The notes under the pieces are model-generated. The model worked only from the letters and a program-made list of their open reading frames with translations, did not search any database and was not told the origin of the DNA. A DNA stretch of 64,000 nucleotides from Anthostomella pinea (lineage: Eukaryota; Ascomycota; Sordariomycetes; Xylariales; Xylariaceae), in assembly GCA_963556695.1 (NCBI GenBank), contig CAUWAG010000008.1, positions 2,294,001 to 2,358,000 on the forward strand. Direction: 5' to 3'. Made by a program: the position numbers and the translations under genes. Below are positions 45,737-57,261 of the stretch, in pieces (within the stretch, counting starts at the first letter, position 1; each line of letters opens with the position of its first letter).

Positions 45737-48440
45737 TCAAGGAGGGGGCGCATCACTGTGGATCGTTTCTTTGCAGACCTCAAGGCGGCCGCAAGCCTCG
45801 TTCAGCAATTCGGAATGTGATTCAGACGCGAGCGTGCCGACGGTATCAAGAAGATCCGATAGACCGCCCTGAAGGGTTCTCGAAGTCGTCAGGTCCAGCT
45901 CGTTTAGCTGCGCAATTCGGGAGAGGTATTCGGGTACTCCGTTCGAATTTCGCCGCAGGTGGGATGAGAATGGCTGGACAGCCTTGAAATGACCCTTTGA
46001 TTGCTCTAAAGCTCGGACAAAGGACCAAATGCTCAACGTAGCGTAATACATGAGCCACGGTCGGTGGGGGTCAGCGTCAGTACGGGTCGAATATTGGATT
46101 CCATGTGCAATGCCCGATTCGCTTTGCCCTATGTTCTTCCTCTGGCGGGGGTCGACCAGGATTCGATGGAGCAGCTTGAAAGCATGCAATATTGCACGGC
46201 GAGTTGTCACCTGTGCTGCCCACAGAGTCATTCGCGAGACCACATTCGTGTAGTCCCTCGTTGACACCTTTCGACCAAGCAATTGCTTCGCTCCGGTATA
46301 AACCTGGCAGTCGACGATGTCGATGTAGAGGCTGATATGGGCCAAGTGGTACAGGAGGGCGGCACTTTGGATCAGGCCGTTTGATCCAGATTGTTGGCCG
46401 GAAATGCCCAACTCGGAATCATTCAAGCCAATTGCCTTATCAAAGCTGGTCTTCCAATCGTCGAATGCCTTCAAGAGCATCCTGCACCATCTTTCTCTTG
46501 TTTCGGCAGTGTTTGACCCCAACTCTAGCCACTTCAGATGCGTCTCGCGGTGCCTGAGATGCCAGCCAACACTTAGCAGTCCACACATGATGATCATTCG
46601 GCCCAGCGAGTGTGTTTTGACCTCCTTTCCGTGGATGGCATGCTTCAGACCATCGAGGAACGAGACAGGTTTGACCCCGTACATGCGAAGATTGGCATCC
46701 TTATTCCGTACGATGTCGGGGCTCGAGGCAGACCATAGGGATTCATCGCACGGGAGCGGGAGCCGAATTTCGTGCGGTGCCATATCCGCAGCATGCCCAA
46801 ACATGGCAGCATGAACCACGTCCATCATGAAAGCAGCGAAGACGACTCTGTGCATTGACTCAGTCTCGGCCCATCGAATCCACCAAGTCCTTGCATCTGA
46901 AGCAGCGGGATGCTCCGGCCCCTCCTGCTGATCAGGTGGCGACTCGGAACCTGCTCGGCCGATCAAGGGACTGCCCCGTCTAAGCAAGGTCAGTGTGGCC
47001 GAGTGGTAGATGTGAGCCCTCTCATGAAGTTTTCTAGACGAGTACATCTTTTCGTAGAACTCTAAGAGCAGTAGGGCTTGCGCAACCCACAACCCGACGG
47101 GCGGCGATGCCTCATCCGTAGTCAGAATCTCAAAACGGACTGACGTGATGATGAGATCGGCAAGTATCTTGTACTCTTCCAGATCATCGGTGTCAGATTG
47201 ATTGTGAAGTTGCGCGGCTCCGAGTGCAATGATGACCAGGAGGAGATGTATCGAGCACGTCGTGGAAGAGAAGGTCGGCTGGTGTACGATAGGCAAGCGT
47301 GGGGACACGAAGTCCCAATAATGCCGAATACAGTCTCTGAAGAAGTCCAAACTCAAGCGAGGTATGTCACCTCCAGATTCCAGCATGAGCTTCTCCAGCT
47401 TAGCATTGTATTTGTTCTGCTTCTGACGGAACATCTGAATCCACCGAATGACTTCGTGTCGGCGATATTCGGATATGAGCTCGTCGGGCATATCTGCATG
47501 CCGCGGCGGCGTGACATCCACCTGGGACCTGCTAGTGAGAGACTCACGATCGTAGTGTATGTTGTTGTTGAATGGGGACTCGAGTCCGCCTTCAAGAAAG
47601 GGGATGTTTGTAAAGTCTCCATAGTTTCTCTGTGAATTGAAGAGCCACATGCCGAAGTCGTTTTGGGCCAGGTCGTTGGGGTCGGTCGGAATCTGGACAT
47701 GGTGAAAGGGCACAAAGGTTGAGGGATCGTGCATGGGTGCCGGTTCATGACCGTAGAAGTTGGGCTTCGGGCGTGTGATCTTGACTCCTTCCATAGGAGT
47801 GCCCCAACTAGAGCCCGGCGTGATTGGGCTTACCTGAGACCCAGGCAGTGATGGAGGTCCTCGAGGATGAGACTGGATGGGCGAGTCCGAGGTCATAAGC
47901 ACCGAAGCATTGCGAGGGGCACTGACTGGCCGCTGGGAATAGGTTGCCGGCGAAGGCGGAAGTGGTGCTTGACCTGAGATCAGAGCTGGAGCCGGAGCCG
48001 ACACTGTGTGCCCATTATTGGCAGCACTCGGCGAGGCCATCACCGACATCTCTGACGGAGAGTTCGAGGTCTGAACACTGAAGCTGCTAGTCCGATTCCT
48101 CGGGATATAAGACGCTGAGTGGCGCTTCTTGTGTCGCGCCAGCAAGTCTGGTCGGACAAACATCTGAGTGCAGTCTGCAACATCGCATCTGTAGATCTCC
48201 TTGGGGTCATCTTGGGCGTTCAGTCAGCATCGTGATATGCACACACAGACATGACCGACGCGGAAGGAGGTTCCGTATGTTGGGTTCAGCCTTACGGTTC
48301 AATTGATGCCGTTGGAGATGCTCAGCCCGTGAGTAGACCTTCTCGCACCTATCGCACGAGAACTTCCTCGGGGCGCCCTTTCGGCTGGCGCGCTTGTAGG
48401 CGGCGGCGCTAGCGCCTGGAGACTGCTGTTGGGACGCCAT
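45737..48440 (-). CDS. C2H2 zinc-finger regulator with fungal-specific TF domain
   Basis: Exons 48296-48440 and 45737-48210 with an 85-bp intron (GTAAGG...CCAAG) give 872 aa. Two C2H2 fingers sit at the N-terminus: CDRCEKVYSRAEHLQRHQLNH (C29, C32, H45, H49), whose last His codon spans the splice, and CDVADCTQMFVRPDLLARH, the intact C-X4-C-X12-H-X3-H finger. A Ser/Pro-rich linker of about 200 residues leads to the fungal_trans (MHR) domain (from about residue 320: HYWDFVSPRLPIVHQPTF). This combination of two C2H2 fingers plus MHR domain is a common fungal regulator type. Target genes unknown. Confidence 0.93.
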
Positions 48441-49434
48441 TCATCTGAGACATCGCCAGCTCGAGGACCGATCTGCGGTTGTTGGGAATGTAATTGTTCA
48501 AGGCAGCTTGGGCGGAGTCGATGGGGTTCCAACGCGGCTTTTCAAACAGGCAGCCAGGAACAGTGGACATTTGTGTCCATGAGACCCTTCGAAGACCCCA
48601 CGCGGGGGTGAGTTCCATGTGGGGACTAGCGTGGGGGCACATGCTGCGAGTGATCCGGGGAAGATGTGGGGGTTCCCGTTTTGGCTATGGCACCCATACA
48701 AGAGAGACCCTACCTTACTATACGTTAACGTTGGCACTCTAGAAATATGAAGGGGACCAAGCTGTTGGCTCCTTAAGCGTTAGTCATGGGCCAGGATGAA
48801 GATTTTGCTAACTTCATGATATACTACAATGACTCGGCTGAAGAATAGGTTCCATGATGTTGCGACTCGAGTTTAATGACTTCCCACTTAGGAGACGGCG
48901 TCTTTCGAACAGGCACAAACCCCCTTAAAAGGCTAGCAATCGATCCTTATTCTGGGATGCGATGTCTTATTGGGTAAACAAGCGACCCAGATAATATAGC
49001 GTGTTTCGACTTACGCCGAAAAGAAAAGTAAGATCGTTATTCTATCCTCGCAGAAGATGAAGTATATATTGCCGCTGGAGTGATGAGTAGGTGCGTTTGC
49101 TTGGGCAAGACCGTACCTATAGTTGTCGAGTTCGTGGAACCTAATCTTCGCCTTGGTCAACTTATTCTTTATTTTACCTTTGATGTTACGACCAGTTTCT
49201 TTGGCGTCGCTGCATGCGGCTATGGTGTCTGTATACCTTCTATAAACAAAGCTGCTAGAACGAAGATCTAGAAGGAGCTCTTTCGATTCTCTTAAAAGGG
49301 TTCTTCGTATCTTCTTTAAAATACAACTCATTACGCCCTGTTAAGCCGGCTGTGGCTTGGAACAAGCAATTATTAGATGCTATTGTCTTGATACTATACG
49401 TTAAATCAATCTTCTAATCCCCAATTGTCCCTAA
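48441..49434. other. AT-rich intergenic stretch
   Basis: About 1 kb. The first 300 bases are probably the promoter of the C2H2 factor. From about 48880 the sequence is visibly AT-rich with many TpA steps, unlike its neighbours. A minus-strand frame at 49011-49331 (KETGRNIKGKIKNKLTKAK) may be a remnant of a decayed element, but I could not identify it. Confidence 0.45.
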
Positions 49435-50254
49435 TTATCTTACTTCAAACGAAAAGCAGCCCTACGAACCACTTCAAAGCCGCGACAGCCCTTATATGAC
49501 TTTTCCGAACAACAAAGTTTCGCGATGAAGCTGCTTGAGTATTTTAAGACGCATGTAAGGAACACTTCCAATCGAACTGGGCCGTTGCCAGCTTTTGATA
49601 CGCCATACAACCAAGAAAATGAACGGCTGGCCAAGCTTTGGAGAGTTGGTGATAGTGTCATGTTCATTGCCCTTGACATTGGGGTTAGGGATAAGGACCA
49701 GCACTTTGTCACTGGTGTGGGACTCTGCTCCTGGTGTCTCGACGAAGACTCTCGTGTCAATTCACGCTACTGGCATGTCGACAATACCACCCACGAAAAG
49801 CATCGACCGATCGAAAACAACCCCGAACCCTTTTTGCATGGGAGTGAAAACAGCATTAGTGAGGATGACATCGGACAACTACTTTCTTCCAATATCAAAA
49901 CTTTCTCCCTCGGTCATCGCTTATGCCTGCCTTGTGGGGCATGATATTGGTCATCAGCTCAAAGCATTGGAAAGGCATTGGCGACTGCCAGACAATATGG
50001 TCGTCCTCGACACGCAAAGAATATGGCAAGCCCAGAGAAGGTCTATCAATGGGAATTCACTAGAAAAATGCCTTCAGGGAATTCCTGGGCACGAACCAAC
50101 TGATCGCCCGCTTAAGAACCCTGGTAATAGTGCATATGCTGTGATGCAGCTGTTACGGGTCCTGGGACCGCAGTCACTTCTCAAGGGCAGCGGTAAAGAC
50201 ACGATGTCGACAGGGCAAATACCACCTAACACTGAAATCGTTGAAAGCTGCTGA
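49435..50254 (+). pseudogene. Gfd2/YDR514C-like nuclease-fold pseudogene
   Basis: The N-terminal frame (49435 to about 49905, with an ATG at 49525) encodes VMFIALDIGVRDKDQHFVTG and SWCLDEDSRVNSRYWHVD. After a +1 change near 49900 the downstream frame gives LVGHDIGHQLKALERHWRLP, LDTQRIWQAQ and a C-terminal MQLLRVLGPQSL. Together they match the Gfd2/YDR514C-like C-terminal domain, a DEDDh-type RNase H fold found in many fungal lineage-specific proteins. The expected D-X-E of motif I appears as D-I-G, so a catalytic Glu may also be lost. No intron with plausible splice sites explains the frame change. It converges on the HET pseudogene. Confidence 0.62.
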
Positions 50255-50404
50255 TTCTTTTGCAAATACCCCAGATTGCTGCATATGATGTAGAACTACT
50301 GTCAAAAAGAAATGCCAACTATGGAATTATATCTCTTATGAAAGCAATACCCACCCCACGGATAATGACTCGTAGCACAAATGCCTGCTGTGGTCATCAT
50401 AGAT

Positions 50405-52113
50405 TCAATGTGCAGTCAGCTTCTTGGGCACTTCCCTGAACACAAACTCGACGACAAGCTCAGGTTGTTCATGAAGATCTTGCAATGCTTCCTTCTCCAT
50501 GAACACCAGAGGAGCCTCTGCAGCATTCGGAACATCACCTGCCCGCCTCTGGAGCTTCGCGAGACGTGTATGGATTCTGTCCAACTCCGCGGAATTGTTA
50601 CTGGCCCCCTTAGTGCCTTGGTCAAGTAGACAAGACCACTCCGTTTGAGCTAACATCTTCCGGGATGTCTGCAAGCTGCCATCGGGGAACGTTGTATGTT
50701 GCCAGTGTTTCGGGCTCCCACGATCGTCCCAAGCAATAGAGGAAACTGTACTGAAATTGCCGCTTGAGATCACTTGGTGTGACAAGGTAGAGCGGCCTCG
50801 TGGCCGAAGGGTTTTGACTGAGAAGTCCACAAGAGGATTCACTGCCTCGTAAGTACGAAATCGGACGTTCATGTGCCCGGAACCGACCATGATATGAGTT
50901 CCAGCTGATGATATGTTCGGATTTTGACCACAAGGTAGCACTGAGGCAGGTACTATACTTCGGGAACGAGGTGGAGATTTGGCGATGATGAACAGGTTAG
51001 TGTTGGGCTTGCGTACTGCACTGGGGTACATTGTTTCCAGAAACGTTTGGGAAGCTGGGTAGTGTGATCTTTCGAAAATGTCTTGGCTGGACAGGTGAAG
51101 CCATATCCAAACTTGGAAACGCCTGCGAACGGGATTGGCATTTCCACCTGACCGATCGTGTTCTACCCGACCGCGAAGTTCACGAGAGCAGTTCAGACCA
51201 ACAAGAACCATCCCGTAAAGCGCCGAGTGTATCATTGGCAGCTTCATCGATATACCTAAGTTGGTAACCACGAAGGGCGCTCTCCCAATATCCAAGTCCC
51301 GAACTATGGATCCACAAGAAAGGAAGTCTCTTGGAAATTGCGCGAGTGCACTTGTCAAAGGCTGCCCTCGGTCTCCAGGTGAATGCCAAGCGAGTACACT
51401 CTGATCATCCGATACTTTAATGATCTCTCTTTGAAGTCGGACGAATGAATTTGTTCCTTCGCCATAGAGCAGTGGCATATTGATGTCGAAGATTCCCATG
51501 AGGCAGTATGCGATGTCCCCAATCGAGTTGTTTGACGATTAGCAGCCCACGACATCCTCTGGGCAATAGAGTAGTCGTGGATGGAGGATCGATCCTCGAG
51601 GGCATCTACATGGATCCGAGTGATGTCAGATATCATGCCAGCCAGATCCTTCCGATCACCAAGAACAGCCCACTGACGATCGAAGAAGATCACCCGCGAC
51701 GGAGCAAGCAATTATTCCTGAAGCGTCCAACCTCGAGTGAACCACCGACTCTTCGCAAAAGCCCCAGGCTCTCGCCCAACATCAGCCAGGTACGCATAGC
51801 AGACCTGCGAGTCGCGATACCAACCAAAACATGCTATTGATGGCCTTGGTCAGCTCGGCCGAGCTGCGCTTGTCGATGCAGTTGGGGTCGCACCACAGGT
51901 AATTGAGCTTGTCGGCGTGGGCGCGGCGGCAGGCGCCCACGATCTTGGCGTAACCGGCCTTGCGCTTCACGGCGCTGTCAACGCGCTCCCAGTCCTGGAA
52001 GGTCACCTCCTGGTCGCCCCAGGTGTGGGAGAGGATGGCGTAGGGCGGGGTGCCGGTGCCGGGCCGCCGAAGAACTCCTCGAGCTGGAGGGTGGTGACGT
52101 TGATCAGACGCAT
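50405..52113 (-). pseudogene. HET-domain protein pseudogene
   Basis: Remains of a heterokaryon-incompatibility (HET) protein on the minus strand starting at the ATG at 52113 (MRLINVTTLQLEEFF). HET landmarks in order: YAILSHTWGDQEVTF, YLWCDPNCIDKRSSAEL, RGWTLQE, LLAPSRVIFFDRQW and MGIFDINMPLLYGEG. Lesions: -1 near 52065, +1 near 51825, TAA at 51712-51714 within the conserved QELLAPS, and -1 near 51518. From about 51500 the frame is open to the stop at 50405, so only the toxic-trigger N-terminal domain is shattered. HET proteins drive incompatibility cell death between unlike strains, so decay of one is plausible. No introns are needed. Confidence 0.88.
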
Positions 52114-52814
52114 GGTGATGGTTTGGAGATCTGTTGGGTGGTAGAGATAGAGGATGAAGTGTCGGTTCGAGTGGATTCGAGCGGATAGAAGGCCTTGAGT
52201 TGTGATGATGGTTGATGAGAATTGAACTGGAGAGTTGAAGTGTGTTCCTGAATGTCACAGACGGTGGTGAATTCAGGGGTAAAGGCCAGCATCGCGGCGA
52301 GACAATCCTGTATATGAGAGTAGCTTTCTCAACACCAAACCTTTGGAAGTGATGTACCTTGTATCGTGACTTTGGAAATATGAGCTCATAGTTGACATGT
52401 ATTACTCTTGCAGCTGGACGAACAGCCCAACCCGCGGGCTGGGGCAGCTGAGGTGGGTCAAAGTGATATACCATTTCTGACAACTAGGCTTCAAATGTTG
52501 CGACATGAACGATGGGGTGTGATATGGTGCAGAACAGGCACGATCCTACACATGTCAATCAACCCTGGCACGCCACTGGAGAACGCGAAGCTGTCACCTA
52601 GACATGACAGATGTGGTAGTATGGGAGATCAGGGTCACGGACAGCAGGAAAACAGGTTTGGTGTTCGTGTCCTTCGGCCTAGACTTTTGAGGAAGATCTG
52701 TTGCGCCCCGATCAAGTGCGATATCACATGCCGCCGAAACTTTTGTCTAAGCCTCGTAGAAGATGACAAAGACCTCATCGTCTCATTATGCTATCAAGCT
52801 GACAACTCGACGTT
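52114..52814. other. Region upstream of the HET pseudogene
   Basis: 700 bases between the HET start and the AP-1 mu stop. An open frame at 52408-52911 plus overlaps the last AP-1 exon antisense and is not supported. Confidence 0.5.
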
Positions 52815-54324
52815 TCATACGACGTCTGGCAGACGGACAGCGATATCCCCTGACTGTGTAATATATCTCACCCATGGTAGTGAGGGATATTGTAGCTGGT
52901 GGAACCATTAGCAGGCAATAGACAAAGACGCACATGAGGAAAGACATACCTTGGGTTCTGTGATCTTCAGATATCGCACCTGGATACCACTTGTCGTAAA
53001 ATAGGGGATCTCAAACTTGACCTGGATCGGTCGCTTGGCGCCCTTGCCAGCACTGACCCCACCCATACTTCCACCGAATCCACCAGTCATACCTCCACCA
53101 TGCTCGTCGTCTCCTCTCACACTAGGGAGCCCCAGTTCAGCCCGCATGAGGAACTCCTTCCCGCCACCGAATTGCTTGATCTTCCACACGATGGCGCTCT
53201 GCTCAGGGGCATAGTGGACACTCCCGATGTTCGTTCGAAACCGGGGTGAGTCAGCATCATCCGGCACAGGCACAATGATCTCGACGTTGTTGGCTGTACT
53301 CCTTCTCTTGAACTGCGCCTTTGCCTTCAGCATGTATTCGATTCGCGAACCTGAATGGCTCTCAACCACACACTCGACCCAGATCAGGGGCTTGACTTGG
53401 GTGTTCAGCCGGTAACTCATGAGCTCGAATTCGCCATCGGGGGGAATGAAGGAGATGGTCCGGTCGTTCTCGAAGCGTGATAACCGCACACACTGGTGGA
53501 ATTTGACGTCCTCCATTTCTATAGCCTTGCCTCGTGTCGTTCTCCCTGTCGTCTCGAACATGACCTTGTCGTTCAGACCCAACCGCAACTCTGGCATCCC
53601 AGACAGATAGCACTTCATCTTGACAGCACCCAGAATTTCGGAGCGCAAGACATTGCCGTTTGAAGAAACCAGCAAATTCAAGCTCTCAATGACGTCCAAG
53701 AACACCTCGTTCTTCCTGTACCGTATTCCCTCGGACCGCCATGAGACGGCATTCGTGACTGCGATGGGTGGCCGTGCTTGTACCTCCAACTTGTGCGACT
53801 CCTGTGTGATGTACTCTTGCAAGATCTTGGATTCAGTGGTCTGAGGGTAGCCAAAATCCATCATCTCATCCAGCAGCTCGTATATAATAACGAAGTTGTC
53901 GCGAATCGACTCTTCTTCTAGCGCTTTGAAATACTCTGTAAAGACTTCGACGACCTTGTGTAGAAAGAGGAGGATCTCGGCGGCGTTGGTGTTTCGTTTC
54001 GTCAGAGCAAGAAGGTAGAGGTTGTTGTGTCGGATGTATAGATACTGCTAGCTGTCAGACAGGCCCGCGAATGGTCAAAGACATAGAACGCACGTTGATG
54101 CCTTCGTGTGAGAAGCAGGGTGGCACTGCAGATGATTCTTCTTCGGCTTCGCTCAGAAGGACAGGGAACTTCTCGACTGCCGACATGGGAATATCACCTC
54201 GATAATTTCGGGCAAGGAGGGTCTGTTCCAAGCAGGCTATCAGTACTCAAGGGGTTTGGCACAAGCTGAAGCTTCGGGTGCTCACCTTGCCCTTCAAGTC
54301 GAGGAAGAAGAGTGCCGATGCCAT
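52815..54324 (-). CDS. APM1: AP-1 clathrin adaptor mu subunit
   Basis: Medium chain of the AP-1 complex, sorting cargo between trans-Golgi and endosomes. Four minus-strand exons: 54286-54324, 54094-54222, 52950-54044 and 52815-52895, with introns of 63, 49 and 54 bp. The joined protein is 447 aa, the normal size. The longin-type N-terminus (MASALFFLDLKGK, then TLLARNYRGDIPMS) leads to INYLYIRHNNLYLLALTKRN and ELLDEMMDFGYPQTTE; the mu-homology domain follows (SEGIRYRKNEVFLDVIESLN; YLSGMPELRLGLNDKV). The last small exon encodes the conserved end LPWVRYITQSGDI. RYRKNE and YITQSGD distinguish AP-1 mu from AP-2 mu. Confidence 0.96.
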
Positions 54325-57261
54325 TGCGTCGTTTCGGGTGCAGAGGTTTAGGAGAGCAAGGGGATAGGCAGTCAATTGGCACTCAGGCCAGAGAGCAGAC
54401 CCTGGAAACCAGTAGTCATGCACCAAAGCACATCTGGTGAGGTAGAAATGGCAGGTAAAATGGCAAGAAGCTCGTCGTCGTTGTCGTCTCTGGGGTCAGA
54501 TAGTCTGTGAACCACACAACACACTGGAATTGCGGGATGCCTTCACGAAGCCAAGACCCCACATCGCTTGAGGTCCATTCTTGTGGATCGCCTTGTGCAG
54601 TGTTGTCCAGGCTTCAGGTCAGTGGCTGGCGAGGAATGCTGTCGTGTGGCGGTGTGGCTGGAGAAGCTTAGCTTCAGTATGGAGCAAGTCACATGACCAC
54701 TAAAAGCTTGGACCCGTTCGCTGGATCCACCACCACTATGTTCACAATAAATTTCTTGAACGAGTCCTTCTCTCTTTCTTTCCTTCCTCAACGCGTCCAT
54801 TTAGACAGTGCAGCTCATTCTTACTCAGGTAAACACACAACTGGTACCGGCATTCTGCTGGTGTTCCGATCGTGTGTTCATTGGTGTAGTTTGCGATTTC
54901 GCGGCGCGGAGAAGGATCAATCTTGATATGGTGCCATAAGAGCTGCCCGAGTATTATCTGCTGTAATGGCAAATACTGTTGCTTGGGCGGCGTCAGAGGA
55001 ACCGCACATTTATTCTGTCGTGACATTCGCTTCCCATTTTGACATTCTCAGCAGCGGGCGCTGATGGGAGCTAGGTGACTTCGCAATGGTCGTTTTCCTC
55101 CTGCGATCACGAATCTGTGGACATGCCTGCAGTGACGGTGTAGTGCTCAGCTCGCTACGTCGTTGCGGCATTGGTGATCGTCTTTTGACCTCAATGCATC
55201 CCCTCCGCATCTAACAGCCCCGACTACATGTGGTGTGTTCAGTAGCCCGAAGTCAATTCACCTAGTCGGCAGATTGGCATTGTCACATGGGCTTTACTCC
55301 CTTCACCCAGACCCGTCCACATGACGATAGCAAGCTTTGTTTGCGACGAACTCTATTGTGACCCCCCCATCACTTGCTACTGTGTGCTATCGAAGAGGAA
55401 GCTGGGCGAGTGATCTCGAAAAGCTTCTGCATTCGACGACTGCGGATCGCCCGCAAAATATGCTCGGATGCTGTCGAACACAAACGCCGACATACCGTAT
55501 TTACTGTCTTAATTCATCCCGAGTCCCCCATGTCTAGTGTGAGTGGCTTGCGTGCGAGAATAAGAGTATCAGCCACATCTGTCTGTGGCTTTATAAGAGA
55601 TAAGTCTGATAAGAAGCTCTGTGAGGCTCGTCAGGCTCTTTTCCGCACGCAAGCCACTCGCGCTAGCAGGGGAACTCGGGATGAATTAAGACAGTAAATA
55701 CGGTACGACATCAGATTTGATTCGGACGCGTCAGGTGGCAGGTGAGGGTGACGGCCTGGAACCCGCTGTCTGATTTCAGCTCTGACTTCCGACTGGGCTA
55801 TCATCCACCGGGCCCAGGCTTGACATGCAAACATTGATGCATGTTGGATGTGCCGCCATCTTCATAGGTAGGATAGGTCTCTTTCCCAAGCGGGCTGTTT
55901 CCGTGGCCCGTTGTGACCCCAATTCCCTCGTTCCCCTGACCGACCTCCTCCTGGAGTGCAGTCTGTCATCGCCTGGGAGCGATGGTCCAGGTGTCGCCAG
56001 GCTCTCTAGTGGTGGTGCTGGAAGCCGAAGAAGACGTCGAGGGGCCGCTAGGACACATGCATTTTATTACAGTACCTGTTGCATGTGATGACGCTTTGGG
56101 CCGTCTGACACGTGCTTGTTCCCCTTTTCTCACCATCGGCATCTAAGTGCCTCTCAACACCCCCAATCAGACCTGTAGGCACCCAAGCGACCGCTGATCT
56201 TCTGGCTTTCTAGACTCTCCTCTCTCGTCATCACCAACCTATCATTACGCGGCGTGATGAGGTACCTACATTGGATTGATTTTGTCTGGCTGGAGTCAGT
56301 CGTCAGGATCACAGCCCCGCAGTTTGCTGCAACCGGTTCCTCATTCTGATATGTATGTTGGCCAGAGAGCAGTCGGATCTATCAGACAGATCTGAAAGCT
56401 ATATGTATGTCTGCATCTTATGATGGTGTACACAATAGAGATGAGCCAAAACGGAATGCCCTCACTGTGCCCGGTCGACGTACGACAGCACTCTGTCACA
56501 AGCCGGAGTCTCGGTAACGAGCAGCTTCTATGTTTGGGAACTCGTGGGGAGTGATCCTTCCATTGCACCACTCATACATATCCATCCCAACCTCCAACCT
56601 GCCCCCCCTTTGAGACCCATGGACCCTGCAGCACGTGCTGGCCGCCTGACCCGACTGTGCCCAGTCACTGCAGCCCCAGTGGGACATGCGCTGGAAAGTG
56701 GGAAGACACCCCCGACCCGCCGATAGGACTTTGTCAGCAGGCAAAACCCCGACAGCCCGACGAGAGGGCGGCCGGTAACCTCGTTATTCCCATCGGTTTC
56801 ACGCTTCATCGGGCACTCCCACATGTGCGGGCTTCTTCCATCACGTTGTCCGTCCCCTTCTCGAAAAGATCTAGCCTACCTGCACCTCGCTCGCCTGTCC
56901 AACGTGGAAGATCTAACGACGAGTCAGACTGTGATGATGAACTATTCAACTTGCACTATCTTGTGACTGTCCCCACTCCAGTTCCGAGGGTCGTCAGCTA
57001 GTGGGAGCCGCACCCGCGCCGCCTCTGCCGTTCTGCGGTTTCCATCGTTCGGCCATACATCACTACTGCACTCCCGCTTCCCTCGTGGTCACCAGTGACC
57101 ACTGTCAAGGACTCAAGGAACAAGGAAGGACCATTACTCGAAGCACAACTGCGCAAACGATCCCACGTATGTGACCTGCAACATATCGATCGCCAGAGTG
57201 CCTCTCCCCCAGAGGCGCTTTTGGCTTCCCATTGCGATCATCAAGTAAAGGCACGCACGCA
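54325..57261. other. Long intergenic region containing a MITE-like element
   Basis: 2.9 kb between the divergent AP-1 mu and Opi1 genes. Apart from the inverted-repeat element at 55493-55705, no gene was supported; an open frame at 56657-57001 has no family features and may lie in the Opi1 leader. The sequence becomes CT-rich before Opi1. Confidence 0.5.
55493..55705. mobile_element. 213-bp inverted-repeat element (MITE-like)
   Basis: The ends are terminal inverted repeats. The outer 32 bases, starting TACCGTATTTACTG and ending CCCGAGT, are identical in both arms. The arms extend to about 70 bp with a few differences and one or two indels, ending around ggcttgcgtgcg. About 70 bp of unrelated, AT-richer sequence lies between. 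Immediately outside, CGACA occurs at 55488-55492 and again at 55706-55710, a candidate 5-bp target-site duplication. The alternative is TA (the element then starting CCGTATT), as in Tc1/mariner. No transposase is present, so it would be non-autonomous. Confidence 0.8.

Noticed and set aside
52408..52911. 167-aa plus-strand frame
   Set aside because: Overlaps the last AP-1 mu exon and its intron antisense; no independent support.
56657..57001. 114-aa frame upstream of Opi1
   Set aside because: Composition is not coding-like and it sits in the probable Opi1 leader.
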